Shown here: positions 6,482-15,609 of the stretch, piece by piece
How the letters are laid out: the number at the start of each line of letters is the position of its first letter
Position numbering within the stretch: position 1 is the first letter of the stretch
Origin: Marinobacter nauticus
GTDB taxonomy: Bacteria > Pseudomonadota > Gammaproteobacteria > Enterobacterales > Shewanellaceae
Reading direction: 5' to 3'
Length of the DNA: 64,000 nucleotides
Assembly: GCF_019801015.1 (NCBI RefSeq)
Contig: NZ_JAHVJZ010000003.1
Span: 62,001 to 126,000, forward strand
Made by a program: the position numbers and the translations under genes
The notes under the pieces: model-generated
What the model was told of the DNA's origin: nothing
The model's input: only the letters and a program-made list of their open reading frames with translations
The model's database searches: none

Positions 6482-8608
6482 TTAAGAATAGAAACGCTGG
6501 TCCTGCTCAGCCATCTCCACCAGCTTATCGGCAGGCGCGAAACGGTCACCAAAGCGCTCCTGATAGCTTCTCAGGCGCTCCACCAGGGTCTTGGCACCCA
6601 ACCGGTCCATATAGCGGAACGGGCCGCCCAGGAACGGCGGGAAGCCGATACCGAAGATGGCACCGATGTCACCGTCACGAGGCGAGGCGATGATGCCCTC
6701 TTCCAGACAACGTACCGCCTCGTTCAGCATCTGGATGACACAGCGCTCCGAAAGCTCCGTTTCGCTCAGGCGGCTCTGGGGCTGAATGCCCAACACACCG
6801 TAAACGGACTCGTCGACGGGCTTTTTGCCTTTGGCCTTACCACCGTACTGGTAGAAGCCTTTTCCGTTCTTCCGGCCCTTCCGGTCATCCGCCAATAATT
6901 TGGCGAAAGCCGCAGGTGCAGCAAATCGCTCCCCCAGCTCACTCTCCAAAATTGGCGAAATTTTGGCACCGACATCGATACCGACTTCATCCAAAAGCGT
7001 CACCGGACCCACCGGGAAACCAAACTTAACCAACGCCTTATCCAGTTGCTCTACCGGCTCGCCGTCCAGCAACAGGTTGGCCGCTTCGTTCATATAAAGC
7101 GCCAGGATGCGGTTTACGTAGAAACCCGCGCCGTCCTGCACAACGATGGGGGTTTTCCCCTGCTTGCGGGCAAAAGCCACGGTGGTCGCAATGGTTTCCG
7201 CAGAGGTGCCTTTATGGGCAATCACTTCCACCAACGGCATCTTCTCCACCGGAGAGAAGTAGTGCAGACCGATCACCTTATCCGGGCGATTGGCCGCTTC
7301 CGCAATCTGGCCAATTGGCAGTGACGAGGTGTTGGAGGCAAAGATGGTGTGTTCGCCACAGTGCGCTTCCACATCCTTCACCATCTGGTGTTTCAGAGAC
7401 AGGTCCTCAAATACCGCCTCCACCACAATATCGACGTCTTTGATGCCGTCGTAACGGGTGGTGGTTGAGAGCAGACTCATCGCCTTATCACGCTGTGCTG
7501 CGGTCAGCTGCTTTTTCTTAACGCGCTTGTCCACCTGCTTGTAGGTGTACGCCATCGCGTTCTGCAGGCCGGGTTCAGCAATGTCCTTGATTCGGGCCGG
7601 TACCTTGGCTTTCAGCGCGGTAACAGAAGCGATTCCGCCGCCCATCAGGCCACCGCCCAGTACCATGGCCTTTTTCACGGGCAACGGCTCAACATCACCG
7701 GCACCGCTCTCCTTCTTCATCTCAGTCGTGGCGAAGAAGATGGAGCGCAGCGCTTCCGATTCCGGGGTCATCACCAAGTCGCCAAAGTGGCGGGCTTCGG
7801 TGTCATAACCGGCGGCCATGCCCTTTTCCATCCCGGTGCGAACACAGTCGATGATCTTCAGCGGCGCCGGATAGTTGCCCTGAGTTTTGGACAGCACTTT
7901 CTTCCCCGCCTGATCGAAGATCACCTTGCGGCCAAAGGAGGTGCTTTCCAGCAGTTTCTCCGCCCCTTTCAGGTTGGGTTTAATCGACTTCCGTTTGCCC
8001 TTAAGCGCGTAGCCTTTGGCCACGTCTACCAGCACCGACAGCGGTACGGCTTCCTCCACCAGGCCAAACTTTCTGGCCTGCTTCGGGCGCAACTGGCGAC
8101 CGGACAGCATCATATCGAGAGAGCGGGCCACACCCACAAGGCGCGGCAAACGCTGTGTGCCGCCACCACCGGGCAGCAGGCCCAGCTGAACTTCCGGCAC
8201 GCCCAGCACGGTTTTGTCACTGTCGGAACAGATGCGGTAATCGCAGGCCAGCGCCAGCTCCAGACCCCCACCGAGGCAGGGGCCATGAATCGCAGCCACC
8301 ACCGGCACCTTCAGGTTGGCCAGTTCATCAAACAGTTGCTGGCCGCCACGGGAGATCTGATAGGCGTCATCCGCACTCTTGCATGCCGCCAGCATGGCGA
8401 TGTCGGCACCGGCGATAAACGAGCTGGGCTTACCGGAGGTGAACACCACCCCTTTAATGCTGGAATCGGCTTCAATCTCTCCCAGCAGGTCGCGGACCTC
8501 GGCGGAAAAGGTGTCACGCAGGGTGTTCATCGACTCACCGGGCACATCCATGGTGATGATGGCGACGCCGTCGTTGCCTACCTCGAGGCTAAAGGTTTTT
8601 TCACTCAT
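6482..8608 (-). CDS. fadJ: Fatty-acid oxidation complex alpha subunit FadJ
   Basis: This 708-residue protein carries enoyl-CoA hydratase/isomerase and 3-hydroxyacyl-CoA dehydrogenase activities of beta-oxidation. The N-terminal crotonase half shows the oxyanion-hole segment SFIAGADI and the GPCLGGGLELALACDYRI block. The dehydrogenase half has the NAD-binding glycine loop GGGLMGGGIA near residue 320 and the catalytic-His region GLHYFSPV. Length is normal for FadJ. The start overlaps the fadI stop by one base (TAATG), so the pair is translationally coupled and forms the FadI-FadJ multienzyme complex. FadB was the alternative; the partner thiolase and gene order favour FadJ. Confidence 0.95.
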   Translation of the reverse strand: MSEKTFSLEVGNDGVAIITMDVPGESMNTLRDTFSAEVRDLLGEIEADSSIKGVVFTSGKPSSFIAGADIAMLAACKSADDAYQISRGGQQLFDELANLKVPVVAAIHGPCLGGGLELALACDYRICSDSDKTVLGVPEVQLGLLPGGGGTQRLPRLVGVARSLDMMLSGRQLRPKQARKFGLVEEAVPLSVLVDVAKGYALKGKRKSIKPNLKGAEKLLESTSFGRKVIFDQAGKKVLSKTQGNYPAPLKIIDCVRTGMEKGMAAGYDTEARHFGDLVMTPESEALRSIFFATTEMKKESGAGDVEPLPVKKAMVLGGGLMGGGIASVTALKAKVPARIKDIAEPGLQNAMAYTYKQVDKRVKKKQLTAAQRDKAMSLLSTTTRYDGIKDVDIVVEAVFEDLSLKHQMVKDVEAHCGEHTIFASNTSSLPIGQIAEAANRPDKVIGLHYFSPVEKMPLVEVIAHKGTSAETIATTVAFARKQGKTPIVVQDGAGFYVNRILALYMNEAANLLLDGEPVEQLDKALVKFGFPVGPVTLLDEVGIDVGAKISPILESELGERFAAPAAFAKLLADDRKGRKNGKGFYQYGGKAKGKKPVDESVYGVLGIQPQSRLSETELSERCVIQMLNEAVRCLEEGIIASPRDGDIGAIFGIGFPPFLGGPFRYMDRLGAKTLVERLRSYQERFGDRFAPADKLVEMAEQDQRFYS

Positions 8609-9918
8609 TATTCTGCCTCCACAATCATCGCCGCACCCAGACCACCGGCCGCACAGGCGGTGGTCAGAGCGGTACCGCCACCACGACGTTTCAGTTCACG
8701 GCACACCTGAGTGATCAGGCGAGCGCCGGTAGCAGCAAACGGATGTCCGTAGGCCAAAGAGCCGCCCATCACGTTGAACTTGGTCATGTCGATTTCACCG
8801 ATGGCTTCGCTGCGACCCAGCTTTTCTTCGGCAAACTTGCGGCTGGCAAACATCTTCACGTTGGCCAGAGCCTGAGCGGCGAAGGCTTCGTGCATCTCGA
8901 CCAGGTCCAGATCCGCCAGGGTCATGCCGGCGCGCTCCAGCGCCAGCGGGGTGGCGTAGGACGGCCCCATCAGCATGTCTTCCCACACGTCGATGGCGGC
9001 AAAGGCGTAGCTCTTGATGTAGCCAATCGGCTCATAGCCCATCGCTTTGGCTTTGCTTTCCGGCATCAACAGCAGAGCGGAAGCGCCGTCGGTCAGCGGG
9101 GTGGAGTTGGCGGCACTGACGGTGCCGTGTTTGCGATCAAACACCGCCTTGAGCTTACCCAGCTTCTCCAGCTGGATGTCGGCGCGGATGTTGTTGTCGC
9201 GTTCGATGTACTTCTTGTAAGGCGGGATGTGGCAGGTCATCACTTCATCGGCCAGCAGGCCGTCATCCCAGCTTTTCGCCGCCAGCTGATGAGAGCGTAC
9301 CGCCATCTCATCCTGTGCCAGGCGGGTAATCCCGTGGGTTTTGGCCATCTGCTCAGCCGTCTGTCCCATGGAAAGGCCGGTGGAATACTCTGCCACAGCC
9401 GGCGGCACCGGCAGCAGGTCCTTCAGCTTCAGCTTCTTGATGATGTTGAGACGCTGACCCAGGGTGCGGGCTTTATTGAGGTCCACCAGCGAGTGCGCCA
9501 GACGACGGCTGACGCCGATGGGCAGAACAGAGCTGGAGTCCGCGCCGCCGGCAATGCCCACCTCGACGGTACCGGCCATGATGGACTCCGCCACGTTCAC
9601 GGCAGACTGGAAAGAGGTGGCACAGGCGCGAGAGACGGAGTAGGCGTCAGTATGAACCGACATGCCGGTACCCAGCACGATTTCACGAGCGATGTTGGGC
9701 GCGGCCGGCATCTGAACCACCTGGCCGTAGACCACCTGGTCCACCACCTGCGGATCCAGGTCGTGGCGAGCCAGCAACTCACTGACCACCATCTTGCCCA
9801 TATCCAGCGCGCTGACCCCGTGAAACTCCGTTGCCTGGCGGGCAAAGGGGGTGCGCAAACCCGCCACAATGGCGATACGATCGCCCGTCGCGGTTTTGAC
9901 CTCTTGTCGTCGACTCAT
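8608..9918 (-). CDS. fadI: Acetyl-CoA acyltransferase (3-ketoacyl-CoA thiolase) FadI
   Basis: This 436-residue thiolase cleaves 3-ketoacyl-CoA to acetyl-CoA and a shortened acyl-CoA. The nucleophilic cysteine is in SRACATSF (about residue 98), the catalytic His in EMHEAFAAQ, and the second Cys in the C-terminal CAAGGLGAA motif. At 436 residues it is longer than FadA and typical of FadI. It is first in a two-gene operon with fadJ. The 200-base upstream gap holds candidate FadR and PsrA operators. Confidence 0.95.
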   Translation of the reverse strand: MSRRQEVKTATGDRIAIVAGLRTPFARQATEFHGVSALDMGKMVVSELLARHDLDPQVVDQVVYGQVVQMPAAPNIAREIVLGTGMSVHTDAYSVSRACATSFQSAVNVAESIMAGTVEVGIAGGADSSSVLPIGVSRRLAHSLVDLNKARTLGQRLNIIKKLKLKDLLPVPPAVAEYSTGLSMGQTAEQMAKTHGITRLAQDEMAVRSHQLAAKSWDDGLLADEVMTCHIPPYKKYIERDNNIRADIQLEKLGKLKAVFDRKHGTVSAANSTPLTDGASALLLMPESKAKAMGYEPIGYIKSYAFAAIDVWEDMLMGPSYATPLALERAGMTLADLDLVEMHEAFAAQALANVKMFASRKFAEEKLGRSEAIGEIDMTKFNVMGGSLAYGHPFAATGARLITQVCRELKRRGGGTALTTACAAGGLGAAMIVEAE

Positions 9919-9966
9919 CGCTGTTCCTCTCGATGGGGGCCAGACTGGGTTCGAAGTGTGATCCGT

Positions 9967-9983
9967 GATGGTCTGACCAGTAA
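9967..9983. promoter_or_regulatory. Candidate FadR operator upstream of fadI
   Basis: The 17-mer GATGGTCTGACCAGTAA contains TGGTCTGACCA, the core of the known FadR consensus (AACTGGTCNGACCAGTT), with perfect symmetry in the core. It lies about 50 bases upstream of the fadI start, suitable for acyl-CoA-relieved repression. Confidence 0.6.
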
Positions 9984-10017
9984 AGTGTGACCCGATTCTA
10001 ACTTTTCACAGCTCAGT

Positions 10018-10035
10018 TTCAAACAGTTGTGTGAA
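10018..10035. promoter_or_regulatory. Candidate PsrA operator upstream of fadI
   Basis: TTCAAACAGTTGTGTGAA fits TTCAAAC-N4-GTTTGAA, the PsrA-type palindrome as I remember it, with one mismatch. It lies 100 bases upstream of fadI and 92 bases upstream of the divergent gene at 10128, so it could act on either. Confidence 0.45.
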
Positions 10036-10127
10036 TCGGACGGGGGACTTCGTGAACCTTACAGCCCTTGAATCCCGTTGCTGTCCTCGTTATAACGGCG
10101 ATAACACTGATTTACCCAAGTTTTTTT

Positions 10128-10469
10128 ATGAAGCCGGATTTTAATCAAGCGCGCCGCCCTCTTTCCGTTTGGATCGCCCTCCTCTATCTGCCCCTTGGTA
10201 TTCAGATGCTGTTCTGGATGATGGGGTTCAGTTACGTCGACTTTTCCCTGCCCGACAGTCTGCTGGGGATCCCGGAGATGTTGCTGCGCTACTACATCAG
10301 CATTACCGTATTGCTGTACCCGGCTTTCTTTGGCTATGGCCTGTTCTACGCCCTGCACCTGAATCGCATTGGTGCGCCCGGCTGGAAAGTGATCCGAGCC
10401 AGCCTTATTCCCTTTCTGAGCGCTGCCCCCTACCTGCTGGTCGGGGAGATGCAGGCCACTTTTGCCTGA
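10128..10469 (+). CDS. Small inner-membrane protein at the head of the MoxR/Bat cluster
   Basis: I do not recognise this protein. Using the ATG at 10128 it has 113 residues; an upstream TTG at 10068 would add 20 residues but has no better ribosome site. Three hydrophobic segments are visible (about 15-33, 50-72, 92-107), so it is probably an integral inner-membrane protein. It ends 12 bases before the MoxR ATPase gene and may be the first cistron of that operon. Confidence 0.65.
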   Translation: MKPDFNQARRPLSVWIALLYLPLGIQMLFWMMGFSYVDFSLPDSLLGIPEMLLRYYISITVLLYPAFFGYGLFYALHLNRIGAPGWKVIRASLIPFLSAAPYLLVGEMQATFA

Positions 10470-10481
10470 CGAGGACCCCAA

Positions 10482-11438
10482 ATGCAGTTGGAACGCCTGA
10501 ATCAGATCCAGCACTACCTTGAGCAGATGGTGCTGGGCCAGCCCGCCCTGGTTGAGGGCCTGCTTATCGCCCTGATTGCTGATGGACACTTGCTGGTGGA
10601 GGGCCCGCCGGGATTGGCCAAAACCCGTGCGGTAAAAGCCCTGGCGGATTGCATCGAGGGCAATTTCCACCGGGTCCAGTTTACCCCTGACCTGCTCCCC
10701 GCCGACCTCACCGGCACCGACATCTTCCGCCAGGAAACCGGGCAGTTTGAGTTCCAGCCCGGGCCACTGTTTCACAATCTTATCCTCGCCGATGAGATCA
10801 ATCGGGCACCGGCGAAGGTGCAGTCCGCGCTGCTGGAAGCGATGGCAGAGGGACAGATCACCGTCGGCAAACGCAGCTATCCGCTGCCCAAGCTGTTTCT
10901 GGTGATGGCGACTCAAAACCCGATTGAAAACGAAGGCACCTATCCACTGCCGGAAGCCCAACTGGACCGTTTTCTGCTGCATCTCGCGCTGGATTATCCG
11001 GACGCGGAAACCGAACAGCAGATCCTGGCGCTGTCCCGTAACGAAGCGATGAACACCACCCTGAGTGCGCCCGAACCGCTCAGTGAAGTGGAGCTGTTCT
11101 CCGCCCGCCGCCAGGCGCTGGACCTCTACCTCGCACCTCAGCTTGAGCGCTATATGGTGGAGCTGGTGATGGCCACCCGTTCCCCGGCCCGCTACGACGA
11201 CACCCTGGCCAGCTGGATTCAGTGGGGTGTCAGCCCCCGCGCCACCATCTCGCTGGAGCGCTGTGCCCGGGCCCGCGCCTGGATCTGCGGTCGCGACTAC
11301 GTGGCTCCGGAAGACATTCAGGCGGTGGCGCCCAATGTTCTGCGCCATCGCATTCTGCTCTCCTATCAGGCGGAAGCCGAAGGGATCGACGCCGACAAGG
11401 TGATCCACCGCATTCTGAAACTGGTGGCCGTGCCCTGA
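10482..11438 (+). CDS. MoxR-family AAA+ ATPase
   Basis: This 318-residue ATPase is of the MoxR type, thought to act as a chaperone with VWA-domain partners. The Walker A is EGPPGLAKT near residue 41 and the Walker B/DExx segment is LILADEINRAP near residue 98, followed by the MoxR-typical block ALLEAMAEGQ and sensor region MATQNPIENEGTYPLPEAQ. The stop overlaps the next start (TGATG). The order MoxR-DUF58-DUF4381-BatA-BatB/C-BatD is the aerotolerance (Bat) layout. Confidence 0.92.
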   Translation: MQLERLNQIQHYLEQMVLGQPALVEGLLIALIADGHLLVEGPPGLAKTRAVKALADCIEGNFHRVQFTPDLLPADLTGTDIFRQETGQFEFQPGPLFHNLILADEINRAPAKVQSALLEAMAEGQITVGKRSYPLPKLFLVMATQNPIENEGTYPLPEAQLDRFLLHLALDYPDAETEQQILALSRNEAMNTTLSAPEPLSEVELFSARRQALDLYLAPQLERYMVELVMATRSPARYDDTLASWIQWGVSPRATISLERCARARAWICGRDYVAPEDIQAVAPNVLRHRILLSYQAEAEGIDADKVIHRILKLVAVP

Positions 11439-12358
11439 TGCCCAACGCTGCTGCATTGCCCCGTCACGGTGACGGGGTCAATCTCGCTTTGCCGGAACTG
11501 CTGGCCCGGGCCGAGCACCGCTCCCTGGTGCAGAGCCATCACAGTGGCCAGGCCCGCGCCCTGATGGCGGGGGAGCGCCTCAGCCGCCTGAAAGGGCGGG
11601 GGATGGAGTTCTCCGAAGTACGGGGCTATCAGCCGGGCGACGACGTTCGCACCATCGACTGGCGGGTCACCGCCCGTACCGGCAAAGCCCACACCAAGCT
11701 GTTCCGTGAAGAGCGGGAGAGGCCGGTACTGCTGTGCGTCGATCTCGGCCAGCGCATGCATTACGGCTCTGAGTTGCTGCTGCAATCGGTGCAGGCTGCG
11801 CACCTGGCCGCCCTGCTGGGCTGGCACGTCAGCGCCGAGGGTGATCGGCTGGGCGGACTGATCCTCAGTGAACAGGGCCACCGCGAGCTGAAACCCCGGG
11901 CCCGCCGCAGCGGTCTGCTGGCGCTGCTGGAGGCGCTGGTGGAACTGCACCCGCGCAACGGCGCCGAGGATCCCAACTACTGGTCCGCCGGGCTGCAGCG
12001 ACTGGAACGGCTGGCCCGTCCCGGCACACTGGTGGTGGTGATCACCAACACATTGGGTCTGGATGAGGCCAGTCTGGCCACCCTGACCAAACTGAAGCGA
12101 CACACCGAAGTGCGCATTTTTAATGTTACCGATCCGCTGTTTGACCGGTTGAGTGATGGCCGCGGCCTGCTGCCGGTGCGCCAGTCCGGTTCCGGCCAGA
12201 CCGGCTGGATGAACCGCAATCAGCGTCAAAGCCTGGCTGAGCACTGGCACCAGGCGCAGGCCCGTGCCCTCAGCGGCGTTCGTCAGCGCCAGCTGATCTA
12301 CAGCGAAATCACCGCGACCGAGCCTCTGGAGCAACAATGGCGGAGGCTGTGGTTATGA
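11438..12358 (+). CDS. DUF58 domain protein
   Basis: A 306-residue protein starting at the ATG that overlaps the MoxR stop. It contains the DUF58 signature region RGMEFSEVRGYQPGDDVRTID followed by W-R-V-T-A-R-T-G, then a VWA-like fold starting at VLLCVDLGQRM. DUF58 proteins accompany MoxR ATPases and are presumed to be its substrates or scaffolds. No membrane helix is evident. A longer frame opening further upstream lies inside the MoxR gene and is not the real start. Confidence 0.9.
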   Translation: MPNAAALPRHGDGVNLALPELLARAEHRSLVQSHHSGQARALMAGERLSRLKGRGMEFSEVRGYQPGDDVRTIDWRVTARTGKAHTKLFREERERPVLLCVDLGQRMHYGSELLLQSVQAAHLAALLGWHVSAEGDRLGGLILSEQGHRELKPRARRSGLLALLEALVELHPRNGAEDPNYWSAGLQRLERLARPGTLVVVITNTLGLDEASLATLTKLKRHTEVRIFNVTDPLFDRLSDGRGLLPVRQSGSGQTGWMNRNQRQSLAEHWHQAQARALSGVRQRQLIYSEITATEPLEQQWRRLWL

Positions 12359-12822
12359 CCCCGGACAGCGCCACTCACGCGCTCCACGACATTGTCCTGC
12401 CCGGCGCCGTCTCACCCTGGCCACCTCTGGCCATCTGGTTACTGCTCATCTTCGTCGTACTGAGCCTGGCCGCTCTGGCCGGATTGGGCTGGCGCCGTCA
12501 TCGCCGTGCCGCACCGATCAGGGCAGCCCGTCAGGCCCTGACCAGCCTGGACCCGAACGCCCCCACCCTGCCGCTGCAGGTGCAGGCGCTGCTGAAACGC
12601 ACGGCGCTGGCCTATGGCTCCCGGGAGTCGATTGCGGATCTGAGCGACACGGCCTGGTATCAGTGGCTGGATCAGCAACTGCCGGAAGCCAAACGGGGCC
12701 AATGGCCGCGACTGATGGGCAGTCCCTACAGCGCACAGCCCAATCACGGCGGCAAAATGCTGCTGAATCATGCGGAAGTCGCTCTGCCACGACTGATGAC
12801 AGGGAGACGCGAACGATGCTGA
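12355..12822 (+). CDS. DUF4381 membrane protein
   Basis: This protein of about 155 residues has one membrane helix near residues 25-46 (LAIWLLLIFVVLSLAAL) followed by a basic stretch and a cytoplasmic domain with AYGSRESIADLSDTAWYQWLD, as in DUF4381 members of Bat operons. I chose the ATG at 12355 because GGAGG at 12342-12346 lies eight bases upstream and the start overlaps the previous stop (ATGA). An ATG at 12337 in the same frame is possible but lacks that spacing. Confidence 0.82.
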   Translation: MTPDSATHALHDIVLPGAVSPWPPLAIWLLLIFVVLSLAALAGLGWRRHRRAAPIRAARQALTSLDPNAPTLPLQVQALLKRTALAYGSRESIADLSDTAWYQWLDQQLPEAKRGQWPRLMGSPYSAQPNHGGKMLLNHAEVALPRLMTGRRERC

Positions 12823-13784
12823 GTTTCGCCCTGCCCTGGATCTGGCTCGCCCTGCCCCTTCCCTGGCTGATTCGACGTCAGCGCCATGCCCAGGCCCGGG
12901 CATTGCGCCTGCCCGACACACTGCTGGCACAGCAAAACCTGGCCAGCGCCCCGCAACCCCATCCCGCCTGGCGCTATCTGGCCATCCTGGCCTGGCTGCT
13001 GATTCTGCTGGCCGCCAGCCGTCCTTTGTGGATTGGTGAACCGGTGGCAATGAAGCGGGAAGGCCGCGACCTGATGCTGGCTGTGGACTTGTCCGGCTCG
13101 ATGCAGATTGAAGATATGGAACTGGGCAACCGGGTGGTGGACCGCTTCACCATGGTCCGCCACGTTCTGAGCGATTTTATTGAGCGTCGTGACGGTGACC
13201 GCCTGGGTCTTATCCTGTTCGCTGATCAGGCCTATCTGCAGGCCCCGCTAACCTTCGACCGCTTTACCGTCGCCCGCTTTCTCGACGAGGCCGTACTGGG
13301 GCTGGTGGGACAGCAAACCGCCATCGGCGATGCCATTGCGCTCGGGGTCAAACGCTTTAACGAGTTGGAGCAAAGTTCACGGGTGCTGGTGCTGCTGACC
13401 GACGGTGAAAACAACGCCGGGCGCTTTACCCCGGCTCAGGCCACCAACCTGGCCCGTCAGGCTGGCGTGAAGCTTTACACCATCGGCATCGGCTCATCCG
13501 AAGTGCACCGCCGCGGCCTGCTGGGCAGCCGCACCATCAACCCCTCCAGTGAGCTGGATAAAGCGGAGAAGGAACTGAGCGAACTGAGTCAGTCCACCGG
13601 TGGGCGCTATTTCCGCGCCCGCAGTACCGAAGAGTTGCAGCAGGTCTACCTGGCGTTGGATGAACTGGAGCCGCTGGCCCGGGAAGAGAGCCAGTGGCGC
13701 CCCCGGACCGAGCTGTTTTACTGGCCGCTGGGACTGGCTCTGGGGCTGATACTGATACTGTCACTGCGGAGGGCGTATGGCTGA
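12816..13784 (+). CDS. batA: BatA-like VWA-domain membrane protein
   Basis: A 322-residue protein with membrane helices near the N-terminus (about 4-18 and 50-66), a von Willebrand A domain and a C-terminal helix (FYWPLGLALGLILILSL). The MIDAS metal site is visible as DLSGSMQ near residue 90 and TDGENN near 200. The start at 12816 has AGGGAG at good spacing and overlaps the DUF4381 stop by seven bases. VWA proteins of this operon type are anchored in the inner membrane and exposed to the periplasm. Confidence 0.9.
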   Translation: MLSFALPWIWLALPLPWLIRRQRHAQARALRLPDTLLAQQNLASAPQPHPAWRYLAILAWLLILLAASRPLWIGEPVAMKREGRDLMLAVDLSGSMQIEDMELGNRVVDRFTMVRHVLSDFIERRDGDRLGLILFADQAYLQAPLTFDRFTVARFLDEAVLGLVGQQTAIGDAIALGVKRFNELEQSSRVLVLLTDGENNAGRFTPAQATNLARQAGVKLYTIGIGSSEVHRRGLLGSRTINPSSELDKAEKELSELSQSTGGRYFRARSTEELQQVYLALDELEPLAREESQWRPRTELFYWPLGLALGLILILSLRRAYG

Positions 13785-15609
13785 GTTTCATCTGATCCGC
13801 CCCTGGGCTCTGTTGCTCTGGCTGCTGATTCCGCTGGTGGGCTGGGCCCTTTTGCGCCTGCAGAGCCACGCGGCACTGTGGCACAAACTGCTGCCCGCGC
13901 ATCTGCAGCCGGCCATGCTGGACGGCAACGTGGCGTCACAACAAGGAGAGCGGCCACTCTGGCTGCTGCTGGCGCTGGCCATCGCCGTGTTTGCCCTCGC
14001 CGGCCCGGCCTGGGACAAAGAGGACGTGCCGCTGTTCCAGCTGCAGAAAGGCCGGGTGTTGGTCATGGACATGTCCGACTCCATGTGGGCCACCGATCTG
14101 CCGCCCAACCGACTGACCCAGGCCCGCTTTAAAGCCACCGACCTCCTCCGTCAGGCCAAAGAGGGCGAAATGGCGCTGGTGGCTTACGCCGGCGATGCCT
14201 TTACCCTCTCACCGCTGACCGAAGACCGGGCCACACTGCTTAACCTCCTGCCGGCGCTCTCTCCGGAGATCATGCCGGTGCGCGGATCCAATCTGCCAGC
14301 GGCGCTCAAGCAGGCGGATCAACTGCTGCGGGACGCCGGTTATCAGCAGGGGGAGATCCTGCTGCTGGCCGATGACCTGCCGCCCGAGTACGCGGAAGCG
14401 GCACTGGAGTTTGCTGCCCGAGAGCCCTGGCAGATCCAGATCCTCGCACTGGGCAGTGAAGATGGCAGCCCCATGAAACGCCCCAGTGGCGAACTGATTC
14501 GCGACCTGGACGGTGCCGTCGCGTTAGTGCGTACCCACTTTGACCTGCTCGCTCAGTTAGCACAGGAGAGCGGAGGCCATCTGGTGCGCTACCGGGCGGA
14601 CAGCTCCGACGTAACCGCCCTGCTTAAAGCCGGGTCACGGCTGGACGGCAGCGAAGAGAAAACTGAGTCGGAGCAACACCACAGCCAATGGCAGGACCGG
14701 GGCGGGCAAATCCTGCTGCTGGCCTTGCTGCCGTTGGCCTGGGGTTTGCGCCGCCAGGGCTTGCTCTGCCTGCTGCCGGTGATGTTGTTAACGCCACGGG
14801 CCGACGCCGCCTGGTGGCAAACGCCGGATCAGGCCGCCAAAGCACAGTTTGATGCGGGCCAGTTTGCCGACGCCGCCGAAGGGTTCAGCGATCCTAACTG
14901 GCGCGGTGCTGCCTATTACCGGGCCGGAGACTATCAGCAGGCGCTGGAAGCGTTCCAACAGTCCGACAACGCCGACGCCCGTTACAACCAGGGCAATGCG
15001 CTGGCGCAGCTTGGCCAGTACCCGGAAGCGGCGGAACGCTACCGCTCGGTGCTGGAACAACAGCCGGACAACCAGAACGCCCGGGACAACCTGAAGTGGG
15101 TGGAGGAGCAGATGGCCAAAGCCCCGCCGCCCGAACAGCAACAGGATCAGGGCGAGCAGGGCGAATCCGACCAGGACAAACAGGATGGCAATCCCTCGGA
15201 TCAGGAGGGGGAAGGCGAGCAGCAGGACCAGCCCGGCGACAACAACAGCCAGCAACCGCCGCCCACCGAAGACCCCTCGCAGTCCGGTAACGACCGTGAA
15301 TCCGACCCGCAGTCCAATGAGGGTTCCGAATCGCAGCAACAAGGGCAGCAGGGCGGGAATGAGCGCGAGTCCTCCGCTCAAGAAACCGAGCAACCGGCTC
15401 AGGCTGAACCGGGTAACACGCCCCCTGAAGACGGGGAGGACGCCCAATCCCCCCTGCCGACAGACGGCCAGCCTGGCGACGAACAATTGCAGCGGCTGCT
15501 GGACCAGGTGGTGGATGACCCCGCCCGCCTGCTGCGTAACAAAATGGAACTGGAATACGAGCGTCGCCGCCAGAGTGGCGACATCAACAGGGAGCAAACC
15601 CAGTGGTAA
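13777..15609 (+). CDS. BatB/BatC fusion: VWA domain plus TPR repeats
   Basis: This 610-residue protein begins with two membrane helices, then a VWA domain with VMDMSDSMWATD near residue 88. A further helix pair lies near 310-335. A TPR segment follows (about 365-440; ARYNQGNALAQLGQYPEAAERY), then about 120 residues very rich in Gln, Glu, Asp, Ser and Pro. The C-terminus (about 565-610) is ordered again (LDQVVDDPARLLRNKMELEYERRR). In many bacteria BatB and BatC are separate; here they are one polypeptide. It overlaps batA by eight bases and the next gene by seven. Confidence 0.9.
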   Translation: MAEFHLIRPWALLLWLLIPLVGWALLRLQSHAALWHKLLPAHLQPAMLDGNVASQQGERPLWLLLALAIAVFALAGPAWDKEDVPLFQLQKGRVLVMDMSDSMWATDLPPNRLTQARFKATDLLRQAKEGEMALVAYAGDAFTLSPLTEDRATLLNLLPALSPEIMPVRGSNLPAALKQADQLLRDAGYQQGEILLLADDLPPEYAEAALEFAAREPWQIQILALGSEDGSPMKRPSGELIRDLDGAVALVRTHFDLLAQLAQESGGHLVRYRADSSDVTALLKAGSRLDGSEEKTESEQHHSQWQDRGGQILLLALLPLAWGLRRQGLLCLLPVMLLTPRADAAWWQTPDQAAKAQFDAGQFADAAEGFSDPNWRGAAYYRAGDYQQALEAFQQSDNADARYNQGNALAQLGQYPEAAERYRSVLEQQPDNQNARDNLKWVEEQMAKAPPPEQQQDQGEQGESDQDKQDGNPSDQEGEGEQQDQPGDNNSQQPPPTEDPSQSGNDRESDPQSNEGSESQQQGQQGGNERESSAQETEQPAQAEPGNTPPEDGEDAQSPLPTDGQPGDEQLQRLLDQVVDDPARLLRNKMELEYERRRQSGDINREQTQW

